From Rossellomorea vietnamensis (GTDB lineage: Bacteria > Bacillota > Bacilli > Bacillales > Bacillaceae_B), in contig NZ_LIXZ01000014.1 in assembly GCF_001305855.1 (NCBI RefSeq), positions 1 through 64,000 on the forward strand: DNA of 64,000 nt. Reading direction: 5' to 3'. Each line of letters begins with the position of its first letter. Position 1 is the stretch's first letter. The translations under genes and the position numbers were made by a program. The notes under the pieces were generated by a model. The model made no database searches and was not told where the DNA came from. It worked only from the letters and a program-made list of their open reading frames with translations. Positions 26,080 to 35,553 of the stretch are shown here, one piece after another.

Positions 26080-28260
26080 TCAGTTATTCTCTTCTCTTTC
26101 CTCTTGCATCTGCTCTTCTGCCTCTTCAGCGTTCTCCACCTTTTTGTTCACTGAAGTGGGATCTTTCACTTCTTCTGCACGTTTCTTCTTTAATTCGAAG
26201 TACTTATCCATCACCCGTCTGGAGATATACTTATTCACGTAAGGATCGGCCACTCCGCTTGCCTGGATATGAGATGCAGGAACCACAGTGGCATACGCCA
26301 CCTCGGGATTATCGTAAGGCGCATATCCAATCAACGTGGTGTTATAGCTCAGTTCCCCGTCGATATATGTCTCGGCTGTACCGGATTTACCCGCTGCATT
26401 ATATGGGGCGTCATGAAATATATAACCCGTTCCTTCAGGGTTATGGTAAACGCGATAGAAACCTTTTTGGACATGATCGATCTGTTTCTGCGTTGCGTCG
26501 ATGCGATTCAGTACATTCGTTTCTTTCTCGAACAGGATAGGACCCAGGCTTTCCTTTTCATTCGTCGGTTCTCTTATTTCCTTCATAATGTGAGGCTGTA
26601 CACGGTAACCGTCGTTCGCGATGGTGGAAACATATTGTGCCAACTGCATGGTTGTGTACGTATCAAACTGACCAATTGCCAAGTCGAGTAAGAAACCAGG
26701 GTCTGTCTTGGTTCCTGTCAGACCGGCCGATTCGCCGGGCAGGTCGATGCCTGTCGGGACTCCTAAACCAAATTGAGCATAGTGATTTCTGAACACATCG
26801 AACGCTTCTGGGTTGTTCACAATCGGCTCATTCGGTACATACCGGCCACCCGCAATTTTCAAGGCAACCTTCCACATGTAGGCATTGGAGGACTTCTCCA
26901 ATGCATATAAATCGGTCATCGGGATTTGCTGGTATTTATTGAACCAGGATGTTTTCGGGTTAGTCCCTTTGATTCTTAACGGTTCATCAATCAGAACCTC
27001 ACCCGGCGTCAATTTACCGGTCATATATCCCGTTAATACGGTTGCACCTTTTACCACTGAACCTACTTCATAAGAAGAAGTGAAGGTTCCTAGAGCGGCA
27101 TCGCGCATTTCGTATTTACCCGTTTCAGGATTCTTGACATATTGTTTACCTGCCATAGCCAGTATCTCACCTGTATTCGGATCGATCATGACGACATAAG
27201 CACGATCCAGGTCAGGTGATGCGTCGCGATGGACAATTTGTTTGCTTAATTCTTCTTCGATGATTTTTTCGATTTCACGCTGGAGTTCCATATCGATGGT
27301 CAGGACAATATCTTTGCCTCGCTGTCCTTGTTGAACAAGGACGGATTCGAGTACACTGCCACCCTTTGTGACGTTCTTGATTTGTTCCTTCTGACCTTGA
27401 AGAACATCTTCATATTCGAGTTCTACATAGCTCTTGCCAACACGATCATTTCGGTTGTAATCCCGGGCTAGATAGGAATCCACCAGATTCTTTGGCAAAC
27501 CTTCCCTTGAAGAGGAAACGTTCCCTAAAATGGTGCGTAACGTATCATCAAATACATAGGAACGCTTCCAGTCTGTTGTCGTATTGACACCTGGAAGTTC
27601 ACTCAGATGCTCACTGACGGTTGCGAATTCCTCGGGAGTGACCCCTTCATTCTTCACAATCTGTGGATTCAGCGCATATCCACTGGAGAATTCACGATAA
27701 ATGGCGATGATCTCCAGGTCATTTTCAGTAAGTGAATCAAGTTCTTTGTCGGTTATCCGGTCGAGTCTCATTTGATACACTTTTTTATTCACTTCATCTT
27801 CAGACAGTTCTTCATTGTTTTGAAGCTTTTGGACTTCTTCGTCCGAGACTTTTGCATCGGCTGCTTCCTGATGCTTGATGATCCAATAATCCTTTTTATC
27901 CCGCTCAGTCACATCCCCTGTATCTTTTTCGATGAACCGGGAAAGCCTGGACGCGACATCGATCATTTCATCGATCTTCGTATTGTTTGCCCGTGTATAC
28001 GTGATGGCATTGAGCGGAATATTATCGACGATCACATTCCCGTACCGGTCATACATTTTCCCTCGCGGCACACCTGTATTGACCACGACGTCTTCCGTTC
28101 TTTCCACTTCTTTTTTATAGCTCTCCCCATTCACGATCTGAACAAGTCCAAGTCTAAGTACAAGAAGGGAAAATAATAAGAACACGGCAAAAAACAGCAA
28201 ATTCATCCTGACGGGAACATGCGTCTTCCTTTTTCTCTTATTTTTTTTCAAGTCTTCCAA
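26080..28260 (-). CDS. pbpA: Class B penicillin-binding protein (PbpA, rod-shape transpeptidase)
   Basis: A 726-residue membrane-anchored transpeptidase. One helix near residues 18-42, a long dimerisation/pedestal region (about 50-340), and a transpeptidase domain (about 350-690) with the active-site S-x-x-K as EVGSVVKGA, the SxN motif in EKSSNAYMW, and the KTG-like AAGKSGTAETY. The acidic Glu-rich tail (EEAEEQMQEEREENN) is typical of Bacillus PbpA. It crosslinks side-wall peptidoglycan with RodA/PbpH. The site next to pst and yqgE matches B. subtilis pbpA. The TTG at 28260 abuts the GGAAGGG, so the next TTG (28251), 9 bases downstream of it, may be the true start. Confidence 0.93.
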   Translation of the reverse strand: MEDLKKNKRKRKTHVPVRMNLLFFAVFLLFSLLVLRLGLVQIVNGESYKKEVERTEDVVVNTGVPRGKMYDRYGNVIVDNIPLNAITYTRANNTKIDEMIDVASRLSRFIEKDTGDVTERDKKDYWIIKHQEAADAKVSDEEVQKLQNNEELSEDEVNKKVYQMRLDRITDKELDSLTENDLEIIAIYREFSSGYALNPQIVKNEGVTPEEFATVSEHLSELPGVNTTTDWKRSYVFDDTLRTILGNVSSSREGLPKNLVDSYLARDYNRNDRVGKSYVELEYEDVLQGQKEQIKNVTKGGSVLESVLVQQGQRGKDIVLTIDMELQREIEKIIEEELSKQIVHRDASPDLDRAYVVMIDPNTGEILAMAGKQYVKNPETGKYEMRDAALGTFTSSYEVGSVVKGATVLTGYMTGKLTPGEVLIDEPLRIKGTNPKTSWFNKYQQIPMTDLYALEKSSNAYMWKVALKIAGGRYVPNEPIVNNPEAFDVFRNHYAQFGLGVPTGIDLPGESAGLTGTKTDPGFLLDLAIGQFDTYTTMQLAQYVSTIANDGYRVQPHIMKEIREPTNEKESLGPILFEKETNVLNRIDATQKQIDHVQKGFYRVYHNPEGTGYIFHDAPYNAAGKSGTAETYIDGELSYNTTLIGYAPYDNPEVAYATVVPASHIQASGVADPYVNKYISRRVMDKYFELKKKRAEEVKDPTSVNKKVENAEEAEEQMQEEREENN

Positions 28261-28394
28261 CCCTTCCTCTATGTAAAAATCTCTCTAGGCTCTGTTATGT
28301 TCCTGGTTGACTGGACATCTAACAAGGAGGGAACAGAATCATCTTTATCCTCTCCCCTTATTTTATAGAAAATTTCAAGGATAATCTAGCCATA

Positions 28395-28424
28395 AGTAAA
28401 GAGAGGAAATCTTTCCCTCTCTTT
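28395..28424 (-). terminator. Probable terminator of yqgE
   Basis: AAAGAGAGG (28398-28406) / CCTCTCTTT (28416-28424) with an 8-9-base loop after the yqgE stop. The U-tract is short (TTT then ACTT), so it is weaker than others here. Confidence 0.65.
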
Positions 28425-28436
28425 GTATTAAGTCCC

Positions 28437-29651
28437 TTATAAAGGCAACACAACTTTCCGTACAAATAAATAAATCAGGGTGTGTCCTGCCCCAAGTATC
28501 AATAGGAGGATCGGAATGCTCACTTCCTGATCAAAGAAAGTCACCGCTACGATAAAAGCCAGAACAGAGACGATCCTTCCCAGATTCAAGAAGATTTCTC
28601 TAACCACAATGTACTCGATCCTCATTTCAGCTGCATTCCATCCCGTACCGATCACATCATATGTCATAGAGATATAAGGAACCAGCAGGATGGGATAAGC
28701 AATGGCGATGATTCCTGCATAAAGCAATAATTTTGTATACGTGACATCAAACACAATCAGGAATATGGCCAGGTAAAGAAGGATTCCACCGATTAGGATG
28801 GCACGTTTTCTCAGGTTTTTCTTTATGACCCGGGAAGCGACATAATAACCTACAAAGGCAATGCCAGAGTTGATCAAGCCAAAGGTACCGATGGCAAATT
28901 CACTTCCCGTACTGATGAAGACAAACACCGAAATAATAAAGATAAAGGTTCCTTCCCTCAGCCCCTGAAAAAAATGGGCATTGGTGATGAAGCGCCAATT
29001 ATGATTGTGCTTTCTTTCCTCCAGGATCCTTAGGAATAGATAGCGTCCGGATGCCGGCCTCCTCTTAAGAAAGAAGCTCATAATAACAGCGATGAAAAAA
29101 AGCAAAAGAGAGATTCCAAATACAATGGTATAACCCTTAAACGAAGCAAACCTTGAAATGATGAAACCGGCGAGGATCGGTCCGATCATTCCCCCGGCTG
29201 AAGTCAGGGTACCAAGGAAGCCGTTGAAGAAATCCCTAGTTTCCGGTTCGGTGATTTCGAAAGTCAACACATTGAAAGCTAACCAATAGAAACCATACCC
29301 GATCCCGAGTAACGCTCCCAACACGACAAGATAATCTTCTGCCGATTCTCCGAATGCCAATACGGATATGTAAAAGAGAGCCAAAAAAATAACACCGAAG
29401 CGTAATACAATCACCCGGTCCACTTTCTTTGCCAACCTTCCAGCTAAAATAAATGTCAGGGGCTGAAAGATGACAACGGTTAAATTATAGACACCCAAAT
29501 CAATGAATTCACCTGACTGTTTCCATAAGTATATGTTCACAAATGTGTTTGATAGGGCAATACTCAAGGAGTATAATCCCCCGATCAACAGGAGCAAAGT
29601 CAGATCTTTCGTTAAATCAATGTCACCTAATATCTTTTTAAAGCTGCTCAT
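28437..29651 (-). CDS. yqgE: MFS transporter YqgE
   Basis: A 404-residue protein with about 12 membrane helices and the MFS loop 2-3 motif (GRLAKKVDRVIVLRFG). Its central loop is basic (FFLKRRPASGRYLFLRILEE). It occupies the place of B. subtilis yqgE, between sodA and pbpA. Substrate unknown. AAAGGGGAG lies 8 bases upstream of the ATG. It stands alone between two terminators. Confidence 0.85.
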   Translation of the reverse strand: MSSFKKILGDIDLTKDLTLLLLIGGLYSLSIALSNTFVNIYLWKQSGEFIDLGVYNLTVVIFQPLTFILAGRLAKKVDRVIVLRFGVIFLALFYISVLAFGESAEDYLVVLGALLGIGYGFYWLAFNVLTFEITEPETRDFFNGFLGTLTSAGGMIGPILAGFIISRFASFKGYTIVFGISLLLFFIAVIMSFFLKRRPASGRYLFLRILEERKHNHNWRFITNAHFFQGLREGTFIFIISVFVFISTGSEFAIGTFGLINSGIAFVGYYVASRVIKKNLRKRAILIGGILLYLAIFLIVFDVTYTKLLLYAGIIAIAYPILLVPYISMTYDVIGTGWNAAEMRIEYIVVREIFLNLGRIVSVLAFIVAVTFFDQEVSIPILLLILGAGHTLIYLFVRKVVLPL

Positions 29652-29707
29652 GTGGAAAACTCCCCTTTAACGTACCCCTATCTTGTGAAAAAGGGAAGAA
29701 ACTTATA

Positions 29708-29741
29708 CAAAAAAAAGGGAGGTTCCTAAAAAGAACCTCCC
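29708..29741 (-). terminator. Intrinsic terminator of sodA
   Basis: GGGAGGTTC / GAACCTCCC with a 7-base loop and a run of eight Us on the minus strand, 18 bases after the sodA stop. Confidence 0.95.
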
Positions 29742-29758
29742 TTCTCTTATTAATAAAA

Positions 29759-30367
29759 TTACTTAGCAGCTGAATAACGCTTAGCTACTTCATCCCAGTT
29801 TACAACGTTCCAGAATGAACTGATGTAATCAGGACGACGGTTTTGATAGTTCAGGTAGTAAGCATGTTCCCAAACATCAAGACCTAATACAGGAGTTTTC
29901 CCTTCCATTAAAGGACTGTCCTGGTTTGGTGTACTTGTTACTTCTAATTCACCGTTGTTTACTACAAGCCAAGCCCAGCCTGAGCCAAAGCGTGTTGCAG
30001 CGGCATTTGCGAATTCTTCTTTAAATGAATCGAAGCTTCCGAATTTTGAAGAGATGGCATCTGCCAGCTCTCCAGACGGAGCGCCTCCACCATTCGGTGA
30101 TAATACCGTCCAGAATAGAGAGTGATTAGCGTGACCGCCACCATTATTGCGAACTGCAGTACGAGCACCTTCAGGAACAGCGTCTAAGTTAGAAACAAGA
30201 TCTTCAATGGATTTGCTTAATAAATCGTCGTGTCCTTGAAGTGCATCATTTACTTTCGTCACGTATGCGTTATGGTGTTTTGTGTGATGAATGTTCATTG
30301 TTTCCTTGTCGATATGAGGTTCAAGAGCATCATATGCGTAAGGTAATTGCGGTAATTCGTAAGCCAT
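29759..30367 (-). CDS. sodA: Superoxide dismutase (Mn/Fe type)
   Basis: A 202-residue cytosolic enzyme that converts superoxide to peroxide and oxygen. Metal ligands: His in MNIHHTKHH, His in [12 protein letters not shown], and Asp/His in [20 protein letters not shown]. The GGG-H-x-N-H and G-S-G-W-A-W-L features point to a manganese enzyme, as SodA of B. subtilis. The ATG follows GGGAGG by 7-8 bases. The codon choice is strongly biased, as expected for an abundant protein. Conserved neighbours are yqgC and yqgE. Confidence 0.97.
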   Translation of the reverse strand: MAYELPQLPYAYDALEPHIDKETMNIHHTKHHNAYVTKVNDALQGHDDLLSKSIEDLVSNLDAVPEGARTAVRNNGGGHANHSLFWTVLSPNGGGAPSGELADAISSKFGSFDSFKEEFANAAATRFGSGWAWLVVNNGELEVTSTPNQDSPLMEGKTPVLGLDVWEHAYYLNYQNRRPDYISSFWNVVNWDEVAKRYSAAK

Positions 30368-30393
30368 TATAAATTCCTCCCTATGTATAGTTT

Positions 30394-30413
30394 CCTGAAT
30401 AGCTATATTCAGG
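30394..30413 (-). repeat. Perfect inverted repeat in the sodA leader
   Basis: CCTGAATA / TATTCAGG separated by 4 bases, ending about 15 bases before the sodA Shine-Dalgarno. It can be an operator or an mRNA hairpin that affects stability or ribosome access. TTGAAC and TAATCT, 17 bases apart and further upstream, are a plausible sigma-A promoter. Confidence 0.5.
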
Positions 30414-30577
30414 CCGTTTCAGTATAAGATTACCAAAACTACTATATCTGTTCAAATATTTTGCCTTCAATCTTTGACTTTTTTCTTACAAGAATAAAAT
30501 ACCCTATTTTCTGATGACTAGTCATTTGAATATTTTTTGTGATTTTTCTGATTAGCGGGGAGTCTGAAAATAGCGGA

Positions 30578-31057
30578 TTAAATGACCCAAAAGAAATAGA
30601 TGACCATAACAACTTGTATGAATCCTTTGGTGAATACGCTTGAGATGAATCCTACTACTGATCCTATCCCCACTTTTATGGCTGACTTCAGGTTGGTGCG
30701 ATGAACGACCCACTCCCCCATGATGGCGCCAAGGAAAGGTCCGATCAATATTCCTATGACCGGGATGACGAATGGACCAACGAGCAGTCCGATGGTACTT
30801 CCCCAAATACCTGCCTTCGTACCACCGAATTTTTTGACTCCGATCAGGTTCGCCATATAATCGGCTCCGAATAATAGGGCTACAAACAGGATCTGCACCG
30901 TCCAGAACAGCCAGCTAAAAGGTTCAAAGCTGAAAAACACCCCGTACAACAGGAAGCTGCCCACTAAAAAGACGACACTAGGCAAAATCGGGTACACAAG
31001 TCCAACAAAAGATAAAATTATGAGTATAATAATGATGCTCCAATAAACAATCTCCAC
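30578..31057 (-). CDS. yqgC: DUF456 membrane protein YqgC
   Basis: A 159-residue protein with four to five membrane helices and the DUF456 glycine-rich segments KFGGTKAGIWGSTIGLLVGP and IGPFLGAIMGEWVVHRTN. These internal repeats look like bacteriocin-type Gly zipper helices. Function unknown. A GTG start with GAGGTG 7 bases upstream. It sits upstream of sodA on the same strand, as in B. subtilis. Confidence 0.88.
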   Translation of the reverse strand: MEIVYWSIIIILIILSFVGLVYPILPSVVFLVGSFLLYGVFFSFEPFSWLFWTVQILFVALLFGADYMANLIGVKKFGGTKAGIWGSTIGLLVGPFVIPVIGILIGPFLGAIMGEWVVHRTNLKSAIKVGIGSVVGFISSVFTKGFIQVVMVIYFFWVI

Positions 31058-31086
31058 ATGTCAACACCTCACTTTATTTAAGAGTA

Positions 31087-31130
31087 TAAAAAAACTGACC
31101 CCTTTGACAAATATCAAAGAGGTCAGTTTG
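31087..31130 (-). terminator. Intrinsic terminator of the Na/Pi cotransporter gene
   Basis: AAACTGACC-cc-TTTGA / TCAAAG-a-GGTCAGTTT with a short loop and seven Us on the minus strand. Confidence 0.92.
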
Positions 31131-31141
31131 CCTTGTATATA

Positions 31142-32770
31142 TTATTCCACTCCCAATACTGCTTCAGCAATATTGACGGCATGATCTCCTATACGCTCTA
31201 AATTACTGATGATATCTACATATACGATACCAGCTTGTCCCGAACATTTCCCTTCGTTCAGACGCAGGATATGCTGTTTGCGGAGCTTACGTTCCATCTT
31301 ATCGATCTGATCTTCTTTCTCAGCCACTTCTCTTGCAATTTCAGTGTCGTTCAAGTCCAAAGATTTGATCGCTTTTTCAACCGTTTCGATTGTCAGATTG
31401 AACATGACTTCAAGATCGGACATGGCATCATCGGTGATTTTCACTTTGTTGGCTTGTTGGTATTCAATTAACTCAACAATGTTTTCAAAATGATCACCCA
31501 CGCGTTCGATGTCCCGAACCGTATCCATCAGGATCGAATGACGCTCAGATTCAGATTCCGAAAGGGAAGCAGACGATAGGTCGACAAGATAATTCGTGAT
31601 TTTCTTATCAAGATTATTGATGGCACCTTCTATTTGATAAGCTGCTTCTGAATTCTTCGAGCTCTTTGTCTTTAAAAACTCATTTGTTTCCTGTAATCCT
31701 TTAACGGCAAACGTCCCCATGCGGAGAACTTCTTCTTTCGCCTGACCCAACGCGATGGATGGCGATTGTTCGATGAATACAGGATCCAGGTGTTTAGAGT
31801 TATAATCAACGATAGCGTCCTGACCCGGAATCAACTTCGTTACAATCAGCGCCAATACGGCAATAAACGGAAATTGAATAATGGTATTCGTTATATTAAA
31901 AGTACCATGGGCAAATGCAATGGTCATTGGCTCATTCAGGTTGAATGTTGATTGAAGGAACACGATGAACTTTGTGAAAAACGGCAAGATGATCAAGAAT
32001 ATCGTTGAGCCGATTAAATTAAAGAGCACATGTACCGCCGCGGCACGCCTGGCAGCGACTGATGCACCAAGTGCAGCCAATACCGCCGTGATGGTTGTAC
32101 CAATGTTATCCCCGAATAAAATCGGCAGTCCCGCCTGTAAGTCAACCAGGTTGGAACTGTACAGCTCCTGAAGGATACCGATCGTTGCAGATGAACTCTG
32201 TACGACCACGGTGAACAATGTACCGACCACGACTCCAAGAATCGGATTATCACTCATGCTGACGGTCAAATCATGAAACGCTTCCAGTGAGCGAAGAGGT
32301 TTCATTCCTCCGCCCATCAGTTCAAGCCCATAGAATAAGGCACCGAAACCAAAGATCATCTGTCCAAGATTATGGACTTTTTTATTCTTAAAGAAGAATA
32401 ACAAGATGGTACCAACGGCAATAATCGGAAGGGCATACTCCCCAACGTCAACACCGATGATGAAGGCTGTCACCGTCGTCCCGATATTGGCACCCATGAT
32501 GACACCGATTGCTTGTCTGAGGGTCATGAAACCGGCACTTACCAGTCCGACAACGATGACCGTCGTACCACTACTGGACTGGATCAGGACTGTAACAAAA
32601 ACACCTGCCAACACTCCCATGAACGGATTGGTCGTGAACTTATCAAGGATTTCCTTGAGGCGTTCACCCGCTGACTTCTGAAGGCCATCCCCCATATACT
32701 TTATCCCAAAGAGGAAAATACCTAGTCCTCCAAAGAACTGAAACAACATTTCCTGCCAATTTAATTCCAT
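31142..32770 (-). CDS. Na+/phosphate cotransporter family protein with PhoU-like tail
   Basis: A 542-residue transporter. Two inverted NptA/PF02690 repeats hold the duplicated QSSS signature (VLIQSSSGTTVIVVGLVSAG and VVQSSSATIGILQ), with eight or so helices over residues about 8-325. The C-terminal cytosolic domain (about 345-540) is PhoU-like, with two metal-binding-type helices (DTVRDIERVGDHFENIVEL and ISNLERIGDHAVNIAEAVLG). It imports or exports phosphate by sodium coupling. The PhoU-like part probably regulates it. ATG 32770 is chosen because AGGGGTTG precedes it by 5 bases. Being near pst may reflect phosphate homeostasis, but no Pho box is seen upstream. Confidence 0.92.
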   Translation of the reverse strand: MELNWQEMLFQFFGGLGIFLFGIKYMGDGLQKSAGERLKEILDKFTTNPFMGVLAGVFVTVLIQSSSGTTVIVVGLVSAGFMTLRQAIGVIMGANIGTTVTAFIIGVDVGEYALPIIAVGTILLFFFKNKKVHNLGQMIFGFGALFYGLELMGGGMKPLRSLEAFHDLTVSMSDNPILGVVVGTLFTVVVQSSSATIGILQELYSSNLVDLQAGLPILFGDNIGTTITAVLAALGASVAARRAAAVHVLFNLIGSTIFLIILPFFTKFIVFLQSTFNLNEPMTIAFAHGTFNITNTIIQFPFIAVLALIVTKLIPGQDAIVDYNSKHLDPVFIEQSPSIALGQAKEEVLRMGTFAVKGLQETNEFLKTKSSKNSEAAYQIEGAINNLDKKITNYLVDLSSASLSESESERHSILMDTVRDIERVGDHFENIVELIEYQQANKVKITDDAMSDLEVMFNLTIETVEKAIKSLDLNDTEIAREVAEKEDQIDKMERKLRKQHILRLNEGKCSGQAGIVYVDIISNLERIGDHAVNIAEAVLGVE

Positions 32771-33016
32771 TTTTTCAACCCCTACATATATTTTCGACAT
32801 TAAACAACAAAAACCCCATATCATTTTTAATATATTACAGAGCATACGTAAATACTTTTTACCCCAAATTTACAATAGGTTAATAAAAGTCGACTTTTAT
32901 GACATTTATATTACAAACGATACTAATTCTAAATTATTCTCTAAGTCCTTACTTGATGAAGCCTGACGACAAGCTTAAAATAGATAGGGTATGCACGAAA
33001 GGAGAAAAAAAACGAA

Positions 33017-33790
33017 ATGAATGTATTTCAGCAATTGTATAAAAGTATCTATTCCCCAAAAGATATTGCAAAATTCCGTTTCCAGGGAATCGGTAAGACG
33101 ATCCGTTTCATTTTTTTGCTTGCTCTTATATCCATCATTCCTGTGGCCGTACAATTTGTATCGTTCGCAACCAGTGCCCTTGATACGTTAAGGGATTCCC
33201 TGGATAAGGAACTGCCATCGTTTTCGATCGAGAATGGCACTTTATCTTCTGACCAGTCTGCACCCGTGACCCTCGAGAAAGAAGGTGTGACCATCGTCTT
33301 AGATGATACGGGTCAAGTGAAAGAAGGGAACCTTGACAGGAATGAAGATACGGTTGCTTTCCTTAAGAATGACTTCGTGGTCATTAGCCAGGGACATGCT
33401 CAGTCCTCATCTTATACATTGTTTGGTGATAGCACTGTCACAGAGGATAAGTTACTCGACATCCTGAATTCACTCAAAGATCTGAAATGGATATTGATCC
33501 CCGTGGCTTTAAGCATTCTTTATGTGTTCACCTCCGGAATGACATTCTTAAAAGTAACCATTTTCGCCATTATCGGTGTTACCTTTGCCAATGTTCTTAA
33601 ACGAAATCTACCATACCGCCAAAGCTTTCGGATCACTGCGTATGCGGCTACGGTTTCTACCGTATTTTTTACCCTAATGGAATTATTACAAACCCGGATT
33701 CCCGCTGCTCCAATATTGGACTGGTTTGTCATCACCGTCATCTTATATTTAGTAGTGAAAGAAATCCCTCAAAGGAAAATACGCCATTAA
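33017..33790 (+). CDS. yqgB: DUF1189 membrane protein YqgB
   Basis: A 257-residue protein with one N-terminal helix (about 30-50), an extracytoplasmic domain (about 55-155) and four C-terminal helices (about 158-250). It begins MNVFQQLYKSIYSPKDIAKF, the usual start of the DUF1189 family. Function unknown. AAAGGAG lies about 9 bases upstream of the ATG. It is the plus-strand gene between two minus-strand transporters and has its own terminator, in the place of B. subtilis yqgB. Confidence 0.85.
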   Translation: MNVFQQLYKSIYSPKDIAKFRFQGIGKTIRFIFLLALISIIPVAVQFVSFATSALDTLRDSLDKELPSFSIENGTLSSDQSAPVTLEKEGVTIVLDDTGQVKEGNLDRNEDTVAFLKNDFVVISQGHAQSSSYTLFGDSTVTEDKLLDILNSLKDLKWILIPVALSILYVFTSGMTFLKVTIFAIIGVTFANVLKRNLPYRQSFRITAYAATVSTVFFTLMELLQTRIPAAPILDWFVITVILYLVVKEIPQRKIRH

Positions 33791-33826
33791 ACAAAGTCCC
33801 CGTTTCCACTTGACGGGGACTTTGTT
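33791..33826. terminator. Hairpin between convergent genes
   Basis: A perfect 13-bp stem ACAAAGTCCCCGT / ACGGGGACTTTGT with a 9-base loop between yqgB and the convergent MFS gene. It is followed by few Ts on either strand (TTTGTTAATG) but is stable enough to act in both directions. Confidence 0.8.
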
Positions 33827-35012
33827 AATGTTCTATTAGACTTTCAGTACGGACCTCCCCTTTTGTCCGTATAGAAAGAAAAGCAAATAGCAGGATATTT
33901 AACAACGTGAATCCAAATGCGATGATATACATTTGTGTTGGATCCTGCCTCCACACCCCAAAGGCAACCGGGCCCAATGCCACACCGCTGAATCTTACAG
34001 CACCATAAAGACTCACAATCATCCCCCTTTCTTGTTCAGATACGCTTCCAGTTATGAAAGTATTGATGACAGGGAGCATTAACCCTAATCCCCCAAAGCT
34101 TATGGTTAGAAAAAACATGAGTGATCCCAATGAAGAAAAGAAAATCAATAATCCTAAAGGGATGCTCATCGTGATCAGTCCACATTTCAAATAGGTCCAA
34201 CCCAAACCTTCATCGGTCTTCAACCTTTTTCCGCACCAATACGAACTGATCGTCATCGCCCCAAGGGGGAAAATGAACGAAAATCCTTTGAAAAACCCAT
34301 CAATATGAAAAGTATTTTCAATATGGTAGGAAAGATAGAAGAGAATGCCGAATAATAAAAATAAGCCAATTCCCCCGATTACATAGAGGGGGATCAGCAG
34401 CCTTCCCTTTGACAAAAACACGGCGGAAAAAGCTTTCACATCCAATTTTCTAACACTTTTTTCTGAATCAACTGTATGTCTCAGACCGACTAAGATCACT
34501 AAAGAAATCACAGGGAATACCCAAAAAGACTGGTCCCAAAGAACAAGTTGGGCGAGGGTGGCACCAATTAGTGGAGCTGCCACTTTGCCGATACCATTGA
34601 AAACCTCCAATGAACCAAGCATCCTTGAGCGCTCCTCCCCTTGATAAAGATCACCGATCAATGCCATAGCGAGGGGCATCGTCCCTGCTGCTCCAACACC
34701 TTGCAGTCCTCTGCCGATCATAAAGAGGCTAATGACCCCACCGTTAAAGATACACAGTATACTTCCAAGAATCATGATCCATAAGGAAATGCTGATTAAC
34801 CGTTTACGCCCATAGCGATCAGACAATACCCCTGCAAAGGGTATCACCACAGCTGCAGGTATTGTAAATGAACTTAAAATAAATCCCGACCATCTGTCCC
34901 CTAAATGCAAATCTGCTTCAATATTAGGAAGAATGGGAATCAACATGGAATTTCCCAGTACCATCAGTATGGGCAGTAATCCGATCACTAATGGGAGAAG
35001 TTTCTCTCTCAT
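33825..35012 (-). CDS. MFS drug/proton antiporter-type transporter
   Basis: A 395-residue protein with 12 membrane helices. The loop 2-3 motif GVLSDRYGRKRLISIS and the helix-5 motif GKVAAPLIGATLAQ (antiporter motif C-like) place it among the DHA1 drug exporters. Substrate unknown. AAGGAG precedes the ATG. It is divergent from the LysM protein gene, and no regulator is adjacent. Confidence 0.88.
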   Translation of the reverse strand: MREKLLPLVIGLLPILMVLGNSMLIPILPNIEADLHLGDRWSGFILSSFTIPAAVVIPFAGVLSDRYGRKRLISISLWIMILGSILCIFNGGVISLFMIGRGLQGVGAAGTMPLAMALIGDLYQGEERSRMLGSLEVFNGIGKVAAPLIGATLAQLVLWDQSFWVFPVISLVILVGLRHTVDSEKSVRKLDVKAFSAVFLSKGRLLIPLYVIGGIGLFLLFGILFYLSYHIENTFHIDGFFKGFSFIFPLGAMTISSYWCGKRLKTDEGLGWTYLKCGLITMSIPLGLLIFFSSLGSLMFFLTISFGGLGLMLPVINTFITGSVSEQERGMIVSLYGAVRFSGVALGPVAFGVWRQDPTQMYIIAFGFTLLNILLFAFLSIRTKGEVRTESLIEH

Positions 35013-35070
35013 ATCTTACAACTCCTTCATTGATCCATTCAGACATCAAACTAATCGGGAGGAAATATAG

Positions 35071-35439
35071 ATGAAAAGAATGGCAATTTTCTTTGGTATT
35101 ATCATTCTTCTATACAGTGTTTATTATGATTTAAATAAGGGTACCTTACGTCTCTTGTATAAAGAAGCGACCGTCACCGCCTCTGAGCCCCGGGTGAATG
35201 GGAATCAAAGGGAACTTTCAGAAGAACCTGCTAACAGAGGAGAAGATCCCTCCTCCCTTTCTTACGTGGAAATGGAAGTGAAGCCGGGCGATACCGTATT
35301 GAGCCTTGTGGAAGATCTTCTGGATGGATCCATCCCCGTTTCCATCGAGAGGGTGATCACCGACTTTGAAGAATTGAATGATGTCCCCCCGGCCAAGATC
35401 CAAATAGGGAAAACCTATAAAATACCGAATTATCAATGA
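35071..35439 (+). CDS. yqfZ: Small LysM-like membrane-anchored protein YqfZ
   Basis: A 122-residue protein: one N-terminal helix (about 4-18), a low-complexity linker, and a C-terminal LysM-like module (about 67-122, VEMEVKPGDTVLSLVEDLLD ... IQIGKTYKIPNY). It is likely to bind peptidoglycan or chitin-like glycans outside the membrane. The position before ispG matches B. subtilis yqfZ, a poorly characterised sporulation-associated gene. GGGAGG lies 8 bases upstream of the ATG. Confidence 0.82.
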   Translation: MKRMAIFFGIIILLYSVYYDLNKGTLRLLYKEATVTASEPRVNGNQRELSEEPANRGEDPSSLSYVEMEVKPGDTVLSLVEDLLDGSIPVSIERVITDFEELNDVPPAKIQIGKTYKIPNYQ

Positions 35440-35553
35440 CTCGGCCATGTAATAAACACCTATTTCTTGTCATTTCACACAAAACACTGTTACAATAGCT
35501 TCGTATTACTTATAATGAAACTTTGAGAACCTTTCTAAAGGAGCGAATTACAC

